A DNA stretch of 64,000 nucleotides from Agarophyton chilense (Eukaryota; Rhodophyta; Florideophyceae; Gracilariales; Gracilariaceae), in assembly GCA_030374765.1 (NCBI GenBank), contig JARGXX010000115.1:496001-560000 (forward strand). The letters are read 5' to 3'. The notes beneath the pieces were generated by a model, which saw only the letters and a program-made list of their open reading frames with translations, made no database searches and was not told the origin of the DNA. This document shows positions 42,215-53,469 of the stretch, piece by piece (position 1 is the first letter of the stretch; each line of letters begins with the position of its first letter). Position numbers and translations under genes: made by a program.

Positions 42215-43478
42215 CTACGACTCGGTTTGCCCCGACCTTTGATGGTAGGTGAGGACTTCCGAATAAGCCTCTTCGATAACCTCATCGGTGGCGTATGTTT
42301 CCAAAAAGAAATTGACAACTTCTGGGTATGACTCCAACATCTCTGTGCCATCCTCATCCATCGCCAAGGTATTGCCGCGGAGCCAACCCTGCAGCAAGTA
42401 GTATGCTTGTCCTTTCAGGTAAAACTGAAATAGACACATAGCAACGCCCTCGGAAAAACAATTTTGGTCACATGCAAGCTTTAACTTCTGTAGAAACTCA
42501 ATCACCGCAATAGGATCCGTACCTGTGAAGGTTGTGTCACCCATTTGGAAGCTGAGCTTCTTGTGGTGCCTAATAATCTTCTGAGAAAACTCTTGGGTGT
42601 ATTCAGAAGACTTGTTGATCAACCGATAAGTGCTGTGATCAACCGCTTTGGTGAACATATCGGTCAACGGTTGGTGTACCTCCAGGTCCATTTCGGCGTC
42701 CGTCTCAGAGTCGGGCGACTCATTGTATCGCTTTTTAACATTTCGGTTCTTTTTCGACGACTTCTTCGTCTACCTGTTCGGTTTCTTCTTCTTCTTACCT
42801 TTACGGTCATCATCCGACGATGAACTCGTATCGGAAGGGGAGTCTGACGAGTCGGGGTCTGAATCATACTCTCGATTCTTTCCGCTCTTCGGCCTCCGCT
42901 TCTTTCCTTTTCGGTTTCTTCGTCGCTCATCCAACGAGTCAGACGAATCGTCCTTGGGACCACCCATGGGTATCCTTTTGAACGAAACCAGTAATTGGTG
43001 GCAGATAAATGTCTTGAGGATCTACCTTCCTCGGGACCTTGGGACTCTGCCTTGGACCTTGTAGGTACTGACTATCAGTAGGTAAGTGTTTAGAATGGGT
43101 GGAATGACCCATTTGGAACCCTTGTGGTATGCTCTTTGCGATGTTCACCTGTGTAGGTCGGGATTCTGCGAATCCCTCGGAAACCTAAAGGTCCTGCACA
43201 GCGCGGTACACATGCTCCCTATCATCTGTAAAGAGATACTGTTTCACCATTTCAGGTATCCTTTCCGACAACTCTTGAGCTGCTTGGTAAACCACAATAC
43301 GGGTAATTGCATCGACGTCCATTGAGGGCGGAACCATCCGGGTATGCGACTTCTTCTTTAAGGTTAATGCATCCTCTACCGCGAGGGTGACGAGCGCTTT
43401 CGCTCGCTCTTCGAGCTGAGGCCATAGATCCTCCGCTGCAACCTCATTTGGTAATTCCATTTGAGGTTCCGTTGCCAT
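42215..43478 (-). pseudogene. gag: A2 Gag, internally deleted
   Basis: N-terminal piece 43478-43185 (MATEPQMELPNEVAAEDLWP). A charged Arg/Lys/Asp/Ser linker (42967-42664) in shifting frames. Capsid block 42691-42215 (TFTGTDPIAVIEFLQKLKLA, TYATDEVIEEAYSEVL). The zinc-knuckle part known from A1 is missing. Confidence 0.65.
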
Positions 43479-43784
43479 AGGCGGCGACGGTAAATCAGAA
43501 AAAAAACTGCAATGAGGATAATTTAGGCTCTCTTCAGCGTCTTAAAAAGGCCTGAGCTACTTGGACACAGACGAAGATCCCATCGAGCCACTCGAGTGCC
43601 TGCAAGCAGAATTCGGAGTAGACTCCACGGAGTCCATCGACAATGCAATACAGTCCGCGATCGAGGATGCCAAGAAGAATGGTCTATCTGAAACAGGGAC
43701 TGGAAAGCTTCTGTAGAGCAACGCGTGCGCGTATAACCGGTCGAGGCACCATTCATATGGCGTTCGATATATCGGGGACCACGT

Positions 43785-44425
43785 TGATGATTTTATGAGT
43801 AATATTAGTTTTTAGTATTTCAGACACCTTAGAAGGTATGTTATTTAAGTCTCTACAGTAGCACTGTAGTGGACGGATGGACGTGCAAGGATGGGTTTAC
43901 ACGCATGATACGTGTTTGGACCAGGATTGGTTTGCACTACTATAGTCTACACGTGTAGTTCACTATCTAGAATAGACTTAAGCGATGGCTTCACCGCCAT
44001 CGCTACCACTAAGTAAATGGTAACCGAGTGCTTGGCTCTAGATTACGTCGCCTACGCGAGTCTCCATCTCTTAATGGGAGGAACCGCGACCGGTTTGGCT
44101 AGTCTATCCCCTCGGGAAGCTCAGGCGGCACTGTACCATCGTTATTGGTGTGTTTCTTTCTTTTGTTGGTTTTCCTGTGTTTAGGTCCGTACACCGCCCC
44201 TGTAAAGCGTTGTTTCTACCCATTTTTACTTTGCTCATCCAGGGTGGATACACCTTTCGTAGGTCTGTACGCTTGGTCGTGCTTCCCATTTCGCCCTACA
44301 TTTTCGCCCTACACTTTGCTGTTGTCCGTGTAATATCCTTGTCCTTGGATCCCTCTTTGATTCTTGCCCTTTTCCTGGGTTCATCACCTTCGTAGGTGTT
44401 GCCCGAACCACTCTTGTCCTACACA
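43785..44425 (-). repeat. presumed 5' LTR of A2
   Basis: It lies between a degenerate primer-binding site (minus strand TGGTCCCCGATAT, 43781-43768) upstream of gag and the point where element D pol resumes. No partner LTR identified. Confidence 0.35.
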
Positions 44426-44429
44426 CACG

Positions 44430-47400
44430 CGTCGGTGGCACGAAGGCTCGGTCGCTGAGTTACCCCTCTTCGCGAGAGCGGAACTCGGACACCGGAGAGG
44501 TATTTCCCCATCTGGGATTGCTCTACAGCTTCTAAATCTTTTGGACAAGCACCGCAGTGGTTTTCGAATCAAGTTAGGACCAGATCCTCCTACTGATGTG
44601 TGTCCTCTCTCCATCAAGCTTGCGCCGAACACCATACCATATCGTTCTTTCCAACGACGATACTCAACCGCACAGAGAGCTTTCATCAAGCACACCATTC
44701 GTGAACTGGAGAAGATAGGCGCGGTTCACAAGCATGAATAGGCACGATGAGCATGCCCCGCACTCGCAGTTCCAAAGCCCGGGACTGACAAGCTCCGCTT
44801 CACCGTCGACTTACGTGGCACAAACTCGAATACATTGCCTCTCCATTCAGCGATGCCGCACTTCGAGTAAATGCTTCAGGACTGTGGAGGAAGCAAGTGT
44901 TTCGCAAACCTCGACTTTACGCACGGCTATGGGCAAATTCCTTTGTAAAAATTATCCCATGAGATAATGTCAATTCAGACACCGATAGGGATTTACTCGC
45001 CAAACAGAACTCTACAGGGAGGCACAGATTCCGGAAACCACTTCCAATCCGTGACAGAGGAAAAGTTCGAGGAAAAGGCAAATCGCATGCTGCAATGGCT
45101 AGACGACTTCCTCATCCACGCCGAAAATGAAGAACTGCTTCTGTCCAAAATCGCAGTATTCCTCGAAGTTTGCACGGAAACTGGATTCAAGGTGAACCCT
45201 AAGAAGTCTTTTTTCTTCACTACGAAGGTAGAGTTCTGCGGCAGGATAATTTCTTCCGAAGGAGTCCAATTTGACCCAAGGAACTTTGAGGTCTTGTTGG
45301 CGATGAAGGCCCCACAAACTGGGGACCATTTGCAACAACTAATCTGCGCATCTAACTAGGTGAGAACATCTATACCAGACTACACTCTTGTAGTAACGCC
45401 ACTCCCTAAGCATCTGGAAGAAGCATGTAAGAAAGCAAAAAAACGGGCGAAAAAGGCCCTGAGAAGGGTGAAGCTTTCCTAAAATTGCGCGCACTCCGAA
45501 ATTTTCGAGCGTGTCAAGCAGCATCTCGCATCTGCTACTAAATTAGCACTTCCTAAGCCAAACTACAGACTGTGTCTGTTCACAGACGCTTCGGACCCTC
45601 ATTGGGTGTCAATCTTAACCCAGTCGCCAGTTCAGGAGCAGAAAAAACAAATCGACGAACAAACGCACGAACCATTGTGTTTTCTCTCGGAAGCCTTCAC
45701 CAGCTATTTCGAAAGGTGGAGTGTGCCAGAAAAAGAAGGATTCGCGATCGTAGAGTCCATGTGCAGACTGGATTACTTGACGGTCGGACGGACCGTGTCA
45801 ATTTACACCGACCATGCGAACCTCGTCCACGTCTACGACCCATATGGCCGTAACCCTAAAATTAGGCGGCACACCGCCAACAAGCTCACCCGCTGGGCTT
45901 TGAAATTGAACGTGTTTCGATTCATCATCGAACATTGAGCGGGCGAGGGAAACGTGTGGGCCGACATGCTTACTAGATGGGCTGTCCAAAAGAAGAAGAA
46001 CACTGTGCAGCCGTCTAACACGGGACGAATAACAGCACTAATGAAGGCACCAATCAACCCAGGAGTGGCCATAGCGTACGACTGGCCGTCACTGCAAGAT
46101 ATCATCGAATCTCAGCGGAAGAGTCGTAACTCATTTCCCAAGATAGCGCCACGGACAGGTGGAGTTTTCAGACTGCCTACGGGACAGATATAGATACCCG
46201 ACAAGGACACGATGCGACAACTTCGGATCCTGATCGCAGCACACACCGGGAGAGAGGGACACAGAGCATCTGACGCAACGACGGAAACTGTTACAGCACA
46301 TTTCTGGTGGAAGAATCTTAGGAGCCATACTAAGGATTTCATACGGTTATGTTTCCATTGCCTCGCAACTGAACCTGGAAAAGTCGTCCCGAGGCCTCTC
46401 GGCCATACTCTTTACGTCAGCAAAACGAACGAACTGCTCCATTTCGACTTTTGTTACATCCACTAAGCCGTAAAGTGTAAGTTATACATTCTGATTGTAT
46501 AGAACGATCTTTCTGGATATGTGTGGTTCAGAAGCACGGAAGAAGAGAAAGCTGAAACCGCCGCGGAGGTGTTAGTGGAATGGTCTGCAACATTCGGAGT
46601 GGCGAGGTCGTGGATATCGGATCAAGGAAGTCACTTCAAGAACAAGTTGGGTACACTTTTGGCTCAGAAGCTGCAGGTAGACCACCACTTTACACTTCCT
46701 TACTGCCCGTGGAACAATGGCTCGATCGAAGTTGTATGCCGCGATTAGCTGAGAGCCACCCGAGCAATCCTCTCTGAGTTCCAGCTACCGCAATCCGCCT
46801 GGCCGACTATCTTGCAACTAGTTCAGGCAGCATTTAACAGCGCTCCAACGAAGAAGCTTAACGCAAAATGCTCTCGAACGGTATTCACCGGATTACCACA
46901 AGACTCTCCACTCTCCGCCATTCTGCGAAGTCAGGAGGAGGTATCAACTATCAGCGAAATCGACAGTGAACGAACGAAGGCCCTCCTGGAAATCGAGAAG
47001 TTGCAGACGGCACTCGAAAGCATTCATTGTCCTTGTGCAGAACGTGCACAGAAGCAAAGAAAACCTTCTATCTAGGCGCACAACCGTCGGACAGGTGTCA
47101 GGCCTATTGACTCTACCGAAGGTGACTACGTATTGGAAGCCATTCTACAGAAACTTATCAGGTCAAAAACGAGTCTCCGGTGGCAAGGACCGTTCCGGGT
47201 AACAGACTGCGGGAACCACTTCATCTTCGAACTGTAAAACCTCCTCAACTCTCAGAAGGAACTGGTGTACGGAAAAAGACTCAAAGGTTTCCAGAACAAA
47301 GATTTTGAAGTTTCACAAGAGAAAAAAGAACATTTAAATTATCAACACGACGATCTACTGGTGATGGAAGACTTCGAAGACATTAGACGCCACAATCTTC

Positions 47401-47535
47401 AGATAGAGCTACTGATCAAGTGGGCTGGGTTTTCCCAGGACGACGCAGACTGCGGTACTATGGAATAGCTCGTCGAGCACGTACCAGAGCTTTTACAAGA
47501 GTACTTGGATGATAAGAAGAAATCTGGTACAAGGA
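44430..47535 (+). pseudogene. pol: element D Pol: RT, RNase H, integrase, chromodomain
   Basis: RT: GPDPPTDVCPLSIKLAPNTI, KPGTDKLRFTVDLRGTNS, NLDFTHGYGQIPL, active site QWLDDFLIHA (W-x-D-D, a variant seen in oomycete-type gypsy RTs), KVNPKKSFFFTTKVEFCGRI. RNase H: FTDASDPHWVSIL, PEKEGFAIVESM, YTDHANLVHVYDP. Integrase: AHTGREGHRASDATT and CFHCLATE (zinc site), LHFDFCYIH, SWISDQGSHFKN, PYCPWNNGSIEVV. Chromodomain at 47360-47510 (VMEDFEDIRRHNLQIELLIK, WAGFSQDDADCGT). About a dozen stops and frame changes. The right LTR begins 66 bp after the last stop. Confidence 0.75.
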
Positions 47536-47600
47536 GTTAGTGCAATTTGATTTTCGCCATCGAAAACAATAACCAAACAAATGGTTTGGCTATGGGAGAC

Positions 47601-47871
47601 TGTTGATGGCTAAGCATGCTAGTGCTTGATAGATTGATGATAAATTCGAACGGCCTAGCCGTATTAGGTCGTAGTGTAGAAGTAGTACCTTCGTAACCCA
47701 AAAAAGTTGGGTTATAACCACCAAAAGACGCATGACCTTCTTTGGGCATCTGCCCGAACGCGGCATTATAAAAGCCCGGACCCGATTGAAGACATCGAGT
47801 CCGGAGGCATCGTTGGACGGACTTCCAAGGTCTTTGTTCATATTTTCTCTTCCCGTACGATAGCGCGGCGC
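47601..47871 (+). repeat. right LTR of element D
   Basis: 271 bp, the partner of 35716-35986. TATAAAAG at 47767-47774. Preceded by a short purine stretch (tatgggagac). Confidence 0.75.
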
Positions 47872-49541
47872 GTTGAATCTATTATTCGTCCTGATCAACA
47901 GGAATGTTATTGGAAATGTTGAAAAGATGGTTTTCGTTTTTCTTTTACTCAGTAGACTCTTGACGGTCTCGAATCTATATAAAGGTTGAACTGCAAACCC
48001 TGCTAAATCAGTTCCCAGATCAACATACTCAAGGATTTCAAGAAGAAGGGTACCTGCATTTAATATTGCTGACCGGTTGATAGCGGATCCAATGATGTTT
48101 CTGTTTTAGTTTTTGCTGATGCCGAGAGACGAGAAGACTTCGGCCAGCGGGGTCTTGTTGCTGGACTATTTATTGGAGTCTTTTTGAAGGGATCTGTGTT
48201 TCATCCTTTGTCTTAAAGCTCTCATAAGTCACGTCGCCCTGTGGAATCGACCCCATCTTCCGAAATACTGGCGGCTGGTGAAGGAATTGATGAAAGAAAG
48301 GTTTTTTTGAAAGAGTTTCAGAAGAGACTGGATATACCAGTAACTCACAATGTGGTTGTTGACTCTTAGGACCTTTATACATCCTTGTCCACATTCATAA
48401 CTGGACTACTCTATTCGGGTAGATGTAGCGTAATACGGTACAAATTTGAGACTCACAACATCGATCGTATGGTGTAGGTGCACGGTATAACGAACTTGGC
48501 CGACCCATTGACTAGGACTGAGAGTCTTCTATCGCAAGCATTGAGACTTTTGCATCACAGCGGAGCTCTTCCTATTGACTAAGTAGAGTCGGTGTGATTG
48601 GTAGCGCGCGGCATCCGTCCTTAGCAACTATTTCGACTGGTTAAGTAACGCTGTGGACACTGAGACGCATGTGGCATGTGAATCGCGGAAACTCGCAAAC
48701 AAAGCGAGAGGTTTGGACTAGACGGCAACTGCGTATGACGTATTCCTCGTGTCCACGCTGGGCATTTTCGGAAAATATCGCGACGCGCATTTGGTTGACG
48801 TGTGTTGCTTTTATTGGCTCCAAGCTCTTCAGTGTTGCGCCTCACCGTTTGATTGGCTGTGAAAGTGACTTTAGGGAATTGGAGGGTGTACATGCTGCGC
48901 CTCGCCATCTCATTGGCCGGTTTTTTGACGTCGCTTACGTCGTGTTGTTTCGGATCACGCCGCCAACAGCAGATGTTGCTTGCAAGCGAGAAGCAAGTAG
49001 GAGCTGCTGCCAACTGGGAATTTCGGTGGCGCTTGTGAGACGAACAGTGCCACCTTCAACGCACGAACACAGGTATTCTTTTTGTAGGTGATCTCTCCCG
49101 TTGCCACGGCCGCACTCATTGTCCTCACTGTTGGGGCCGGTGCGGCGCGTCTATGACGCAAGCCTTGAGTTTGGCACAACGATGCACGTCTGAAACGCCA
49201 GCTTATGTCTTGTTTGATAATACAATATCAGATATCTTCACTTCCGTAAGGGCCGATATCTGATATCTGCACGTCTGACCCTCAATGAGAGACAAACATG
49301 GTATCACCCGATCTCTTACGCTGATAACTTATACAAGTCATGTTTTCTCAAGCGGGCTCTAGCCCACTGGTTCACACGGCGCAGGTATTGATATGCGTGC
49401 GTGGCTGTGGGAGCTGTTTTTTTTTGACTTGCTGCTTTTTCACAATTTAACATTATTGCCCATCAAAAGCATACCACTCTAGCTTGTTTGCGATTGAGAC
49501 AGGACTAATGGCGGCGTAGAAAGATTTTCACAGCAAACTTT
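47872..49541. other. no gene recognised; promoter-like motif cluster near 48.8-48.95 kb
   Basis: Overlapping short ORFs only. ATTGG (inverted CCAAT) occurs at 48813, 48852 and 48912, followed by a CRE-like GACGTC at 48928-48933. An isolated perfect inverted repeat lies at 49225-49266. No ORF of convincing length starts next to these. Confidence 0.35.
49225..49266. repeat. perfect 12-bp inverted repeat with 18-nt spacer
   Basis: ATATCAGATATC (49225-49236) and GATATCTGATAT (49255-49266). Each arm itself contains the palindrome GATATC. Confidence 0.7.
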
Positions 49542-50621
49542 TCATTCTTCATTAATACTATCGTTATCGGAGTCACGTAAACTGCTTAGATTTCTCAGGT
49601 TTGTCATAACAAATTGCTCAGGCAGCTCTCCGACACGCCTGATATGGATAACAGGGTCAGGTATGGGGTACAATTCATCATTGGAAAGCCGAGTTGTTCG
49701 CGCGGCCAGGTGACTTATATCGCTCACTCTATAGAATCCACAGAAAACAGTCGGTGAGCTCACAATGAGGGAAGCAAGCGAAAACGTCCAGACCCCCAAT
49801 AGAATCACAGCGATAGGAGTGGCAATCTCTGTTGCTTGTTTTCCCGGATATCTGAACACACATGCCCCTTCGACAAAGTCCAATAGCACTTCTACACGAA
49901 AATACACTGTTTCGTCCCACCATATATCTGCTCGCCTTCTGGACAACAATTCTAAGTCCTCATCAATAGGAAAGAAGACCTCAGTAGCGAAGAAATACTG
50001 CTCGTCCTGCTCAAGAGAACTCTTATATGTGGAATGTGTTAGCCACAAAATGTTTTCCTCTTTCTTTGCTGCAAAGCAATGCTCTTCATTTTCTCTGAAT
50101 ACACATGATATTTTGCTTCCGTTCGTTTTCATTAGCCTCTTATCTTCCCCATTGGTCTTGAACTTGAAAGCCGGCGTGTCACTGCAGTTTACCGCCTTGT
50201 TCTCCGAGCTCAAACTGTAGTTGCCTAGGCGAAAAAAAATAGAATCCCCTTCAATGTGAGAGCAGGAAATCATAATATGTTGGGCTTGGGTTGTGGGGCT
50301 CTTCACCCTTTCCGATCCAGTTCCAATGCTTGTTCCCACAGATACGCATGGATCTGTCCCATTGCGAGCTGATCGCGCTGGAAATGAATAAAACGAAACC
50401 AAGACTTCGAGAACAATGAAGAGTAGAAGAAAGAGAAACTCCAAAATTGTGATGCGGCGTACATGGCTTTTAATACGAAGAAGATTGCGGCGACGAAGTT
50501 GGAAAAGTTCAAAGACTGAGTTGAGTGCTTTCGCGGAGCTCGGCAAAGAGAATTCAGCAAAGCAGTTTATCACCGATAGAATCACGCTGACAAGTGGAGA
50601 CGGTAGTGCGATTATCACCAT
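49542..50621 (-). CDS. multi-TM ectodomain protein, 359 aa (third paralogue)
   Basis: Start MVIIALPSPLVSVILSVINC at 50621. The two arm genes start in the same place (MVQIN/MVII), which supports this ATG. Hydrophobic segments at about residues 7-25 and 58-78 (ILEFLFLLLFIVLEVLVSFY) and near 275-300 (IATPIAVILLGVWTFSLASL). Between the last two lies an ectodomain of about 190 residues with Cys at DPCVSV, IMISCSHIEG, AVNCSDTP, ISCVFR and EHCFAAK. N-glycosylation sequons are seen (NGTD, GNYSL, NCSD). A cytoplasmic tail of about 50 residues ends DSDNDSINEE. The frame is intact. Similarity to 53470-54504 is clear at the N-terminus (AEF.L.S..), around PC(V/L) and at the last TM. Function unknown; a cell-surface receptor-like role is inference. 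Confidence 0.65.
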   Translation of the reverse strand: MVIIALPSPLVSVILSVINCFAEFSLPSSAKALNSVFELFQLRRRNLLRIKSHVRRITILEFLFLLLFIVLEVLVSFYSFPARSARNGTDPCVSVGTSIGTGSERVKSPTTQAQHIMISCSHIEGDSIFFRLGNYSLSSENKAVNCSDTPAFKFKTNGEDKRLMKTNGSKISCVFRENEEHCFAAKKEENILWLTHSTYKSSLEQDEQYFFATEVFFPIDEDLELLSRRRADIWWDETVYFRVEVLLDFVEGACVFRYPGKQATEIATPIAVILLGVWTFSLASLIVSSPTVFCGFYRVSDISHLAARTTRLSNDELYPIPDPVIHIRRVGELPEQFVMTNLRNLSSLRDSDNDSINEE

Positions 50622-50659
50622 TGCAATGTATCAGGAGACAAGACGAATGAAACTCGAAA

Positions 50660-50830
50660 CAAAGAACCATGAAACCAGAAGTTGGGTGCGTCGCAAGGAT
50701 GCAGGAAATGCGTTTTGGGAAATGTCTAACGCGAGTTTAAGTCACATCCGTTTTTTGCCCTTAGCATATGGCAAGCAGTGGAAGTGCTTTTAAGTAACCA
50801 ATGACAAAAAAACATGACAATGTATATACA
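50660..50830 (+). pseudogene. degenerate copy of the MCLFAYDLGDAGN segment
   Basis: ggatgcaggaaatgcgtttt, then a run containing aacgcgagtttaag and ttagcatatggcaagcagtgg, follows 54.80-54.93 kb, but a 1-nt insertion changes the frame and the start is missing. It lies just upstream of the third multi-TM gene on the opposite strand. The corresponding unit in the arms lies downstream of the gene on the same strand, so the locus has been rearranged. Confidence 0.55.
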
Positions 50831-51404
50831 TTTGTCATTGCACATGTCTTACATTGAAGCACTTTTCAGCGGCTGAGCTTTAAATGCTTGCGCTGAACAT
50901 ACGAAGTAGGTATCTGCCATGGATGGGATACCTACAATATTTGAATCCCATAAAAACCTACGTGAACGTATTCCAGACTACCATTCTGGGTGTAATCGCA
51001 TAGCACTGAAGTTGTTCAACAACAATATATTCATAAAGTGTGAGGGTTGTAGAAAAACATCGTATTTATCCCATAACAGAATATAATTAATTGCCAAAAT
51101 CTGTTCAAAACCCCAACGCGCAGCACCATATATTTTGCACTAGAAAATGCGGTTTAAACTCGGCAGCTATACTTTTGTCTGCCATGCTCTGAAGTTTTAC
51201 ATCGTAGTTGTTAAACCAGTAAAGTGCAAACTATGATCAAGTTTATGCCATATTACTTTATGCATCTTTTGTAGTGATCTGCAGTTATCACATGATGAGT
51301 ACAGATGACTTACAAACATTGCGCGAAAACCTTGCCGTAAGGCACATGTTTCATACTTGTAACAAATTTGTCATCCTGGGAGAATGCGGAAAATAGCGTT
51401 TTCA
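50831..51404. other. no gene recognised
   Basis: AT-rich spacer up to the right arm of the inverted duplication. Confidence 0.4.
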
Positions 51405-51633
51405 AAGACATTATTTGCATTGAAGTGAACTAGATTTCTTTGTTTACGTTTTTATGTTCAAATGACAGATGAAGACCTGTCCAATTTGAAAATACTAAAC
51501 CTAAAACATGTTCTTTCTATGTCTTTCCTAATGAATGCATTTTTTGGTTCCCAATATTTTTAGTTGCTTCTTCCAGAATAGCATTGATATTTGTGTATGA
51601 GCTCATTTCCCGCGGTTCCCTGGCACTTCAAAC

Positions 51634-52113
51634 CTACTTGCGAGACTCTCTAGAAGGTTTACAACGTTGACGTATCCTTTGTCTAAAAGGAAAATATCGC
51701 CCATCTCTAAATATTCCTTTTCCAATTCGAACGCATCTCGGCAGATCTCTTAACGGATCCGGTGCATACAAGTCTGGAGAATACGACAGTTTTTGACGTG
51801 CTGGCGGTGACGAAACAGTGTTCTTTGAGGGCGAGTCTTCCGGGTCTAAAGATATGGAGATCGTACCTGGTGGCATTTCCATTTTTTCGAAAACCAAGTA
51901 AGAGTCACTCTGGTCTATCGCCTTCATGAATACAACTCCCTTCATGTTTTCAAATCCATCACATTTCAGTTGCCACCCATCATGAGTTCCACAGCCTTGG
52001 TTTGCGTCGCAAAATATCAGCGATGTGGTCCGTGCGTATGACAAAGCGTTGATACAGATGGTGTGGAATGTCCACAGAAAGAGCCACATGTTCAAGATAT
52101 GAGCCCCTCTCAT
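51634..52113 (-). CDS. small secreted protein, 159 aa (right-arm copy)
   Basis: Identical to the product of 28009-28488 except Glu for Lys three residues from the C-terminus (KPSRESRK). Signal peptide, cysteine pattern and basic tail are as in the left copy. TATA box at 52188-52195 and the palindrome at 52233-52249 are kept. Near-complete protein identity together with visible differences in flanking DNA suggests a recent duplication, constraint, or gene conversion. Confidence 0.65.
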   Translation of the reverse strand: MRGAHILNMWLFLWTFHTICINALSYARTTSLIFCDANQGCGTHDGWQLKCDGFENMKGVVFMKAIDQSDSYLVFEKMEMPPGTISISLDPEDSPSKNTVSSPPARQKLSYSPDLYAPDPLRDLPRCVRIGKGIFRDGRYFPFRQRIRQRCKPSRESRK

Positions 52114-52187
52114 TTATGCCAACAGAGGTTGTGACGATACGACGGATGCCGAGGAACAATGACGCTCAGGGCAGAGGTTCTTGGGTG

Positions 52188-52249
52188 CTTTTATAGCTCT
52201 ATGGCTACGTGTGTGGTTGTACAGGTGTGCGCTTAGCCACCGTGGCTAA
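52188..52249 (-). promoter_or_regulatory. promoter of the right-arm secreted-protein gene (TATA box plus palindrome)
   Basis: TATAAAAG at 52195-52188 and TTAGCCAC-C-GTGGCTAA at 52233-52249, at the same distances from the ATG as in the left arm. Confidence 0.5.
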
Positions 52250-52604
52250 AGCGATTTTTGAGCATTCGACGGCTGCAGTCTTCCTGACTCCCTCACCACT
52301 CTTCGCCCTCAATTATTTCTTTTTACCAGTCTCTTTGCATGTGTGATGAAGATGGCTGTCTTGAGGTGTAGCACAGAATCATCTTTCCCTGCGCGCCTTG
52401 TCATTTCTCTCGTTGTTTAGGGACGTCTCCATCCCTAGGGGGAGCCACTTTCAAATCGTGGTCACGAGGCCCGACAGTCACTTTGCCGACTGCATGTTTT
52501 TAATGCTTGAATTCAGCGACATGTTGTTTGCAAGCCCTCCCGTTTCGAGCTGAGAGCCATTTCTCAGGCATACTGTACAAATATTCACGTGCCCACGCCA
52601 GCAG

Positions 52605-52982
52605 TCAAAGGCCGCTGCTGCGTTGGGACATTTCCTCTACATTACTCATCTCTGGATCCCATCTCCCAAGAGGCTCCCCCTCCCACAGCACCAGCTCCTG
52701 CCAGTATCCATAGCTTTCTCCGCTGAGAAGGTTGTGTTGCACAACTGTTTGTGCCTCTCTACAAGCATACAAACCACTTTTTGGTGCGTTGTAGCCGAGC
52801 AGTTGGGAAGAGACGTTTGAGAGAAGACCATTCAAACTAGTCTGAAGTTTTTGGTTTCTCCCACAGAGGACAGAGACCATCAATAAGATCATCGAAATTT
52901 TTGTGTGATTACCATACTTCAAAGTGGAATTGGTAGAAAATCTACTGTAGTTAAAACAAAAGTGCGAATGCGACTGTTCCAA
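52605..52982 (-). CDS. 125-codon open frame, right arm only (frameshifted in the left arm)
   Basis: Opens at TTG (first ATG about 30 codons in, MILLMVSVL) and reads LNGLLSNVSSQLLGYNAPKS and LLSGESYGYWQELVLWEGEP. In the left arm an extra T after CTCT (about 27340) shifts the frame, and the GEPLGRWDP part is absent. Could be an exon of a spliced gene or chance. No domain recognised. Confidence 0.25.
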   Translation of the reverse strand: MEQSHSHFCFNYSRFSTNSTLKYGNHTKISMILLMVSVLCGRNQKLQTSLNGLLSNVSSQLLGYNAPKSGLYACREAQTVVQHNLLSGESYGYWQELVLWEGEPLGRWDPEMSNVEEMSQRSSGL

Positions 52983-53027
52983 TCACCTGACTGAGCCTTG
53001 ACCTCTTCACAATACCCTACAGGATGA

Positions 53028-53270
53028 ATGCGGCGATCGCACATTTACAAAGGTAAGGGTCGAGTTGGAACGACATTGTTACCATTAAAATTAAGGTTCA
53101 ATGTCGTGATTTCTGAGAAAAAAGCGACATGTATAAAGAAAGCTGGCAGCATAAACAGCACATCACATATTTCGAATTCGAGAACTTGTCTACTACAGAA
53201 TCTCGTTTCTACACGTGGAGAGAATCATTTCCGAGGCATGTTGTCAACTTACACAAGAGGCCAGAGATGA
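53028..53270 (+). CDS. 80-aa hypothetical ORF (right-arm copy)
   Basis: MRRSHIYKGKGRVGTTLLPL; same length as 26885-27127 in the left arm with several amino-acid changes and no indel. An overlapping 111-codon frame (53129-53464) is also open here but broken in the left arm. Either may simply be 5' leader of the multi-TM gene that starts at 53470. Confidence 0.25.
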   Translation: MRRSHIYKGKGRVGTTLLPLKLRFNVVISEKKATCIKKAGSINSTSHISNSRTCLLQNLVSTRGENHFRGMLSTYTRGQR

Positions 53271-53469
53271 GAGATGCAGACATGCTTCATGAAAAGTTTA
53301 TCATGAATCAAGAAAGCAAACCTTATACAAAGCCTGCTAATTTTTTCCCAGAGAAGAGCACTCGGAAACTTTTTGGTGCTTTGTGTGTCGTGGATGTCTT
53401 GGAAGAGTATTTGTACCAACCATTCTTCTTTATTGAACAGAAAAACCAACTGCTCGAATTCTAGGAGAG

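Larger units (their letters stand above)
36130..44425 (-). mobile_element. gypsy family A, copy 2 (A2), decayed
   Basis: On the minus strand: LTR (about 43.79-44.4 kb), gag, protease, RT, RNase H, integrase, chromodomain, then the convergent antisense ORF. Same family as A1. About 0.8 kb between the Gag capsid block and the protease, present in A1 and encoding the zinc knuckle, is absent here. It lies inside element D. Confidence 0.65.
35716..47871 (+). mobile_element. chromodomain gypsy element D, with gypsy A2 nested inside
   Basis: Two 271-bp LTRs in the same orientation enclose a plus-strand pol (44.43-47.53 kb) directly before the right LTR. The 5' part (gag, protease) is missing, and gypsy A2 (minus) occupies about 36.1-44.4 kb. 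It could also be two LTRs of different copies, since no clear target duplication was found. Confidence 0.55.

Noticed and set aside
44097..44130. Possible tRNA-like fold in the A2 LTR region
   Set aside because: Only a partial stem can be drawn; no T-loop or anticodon arm.
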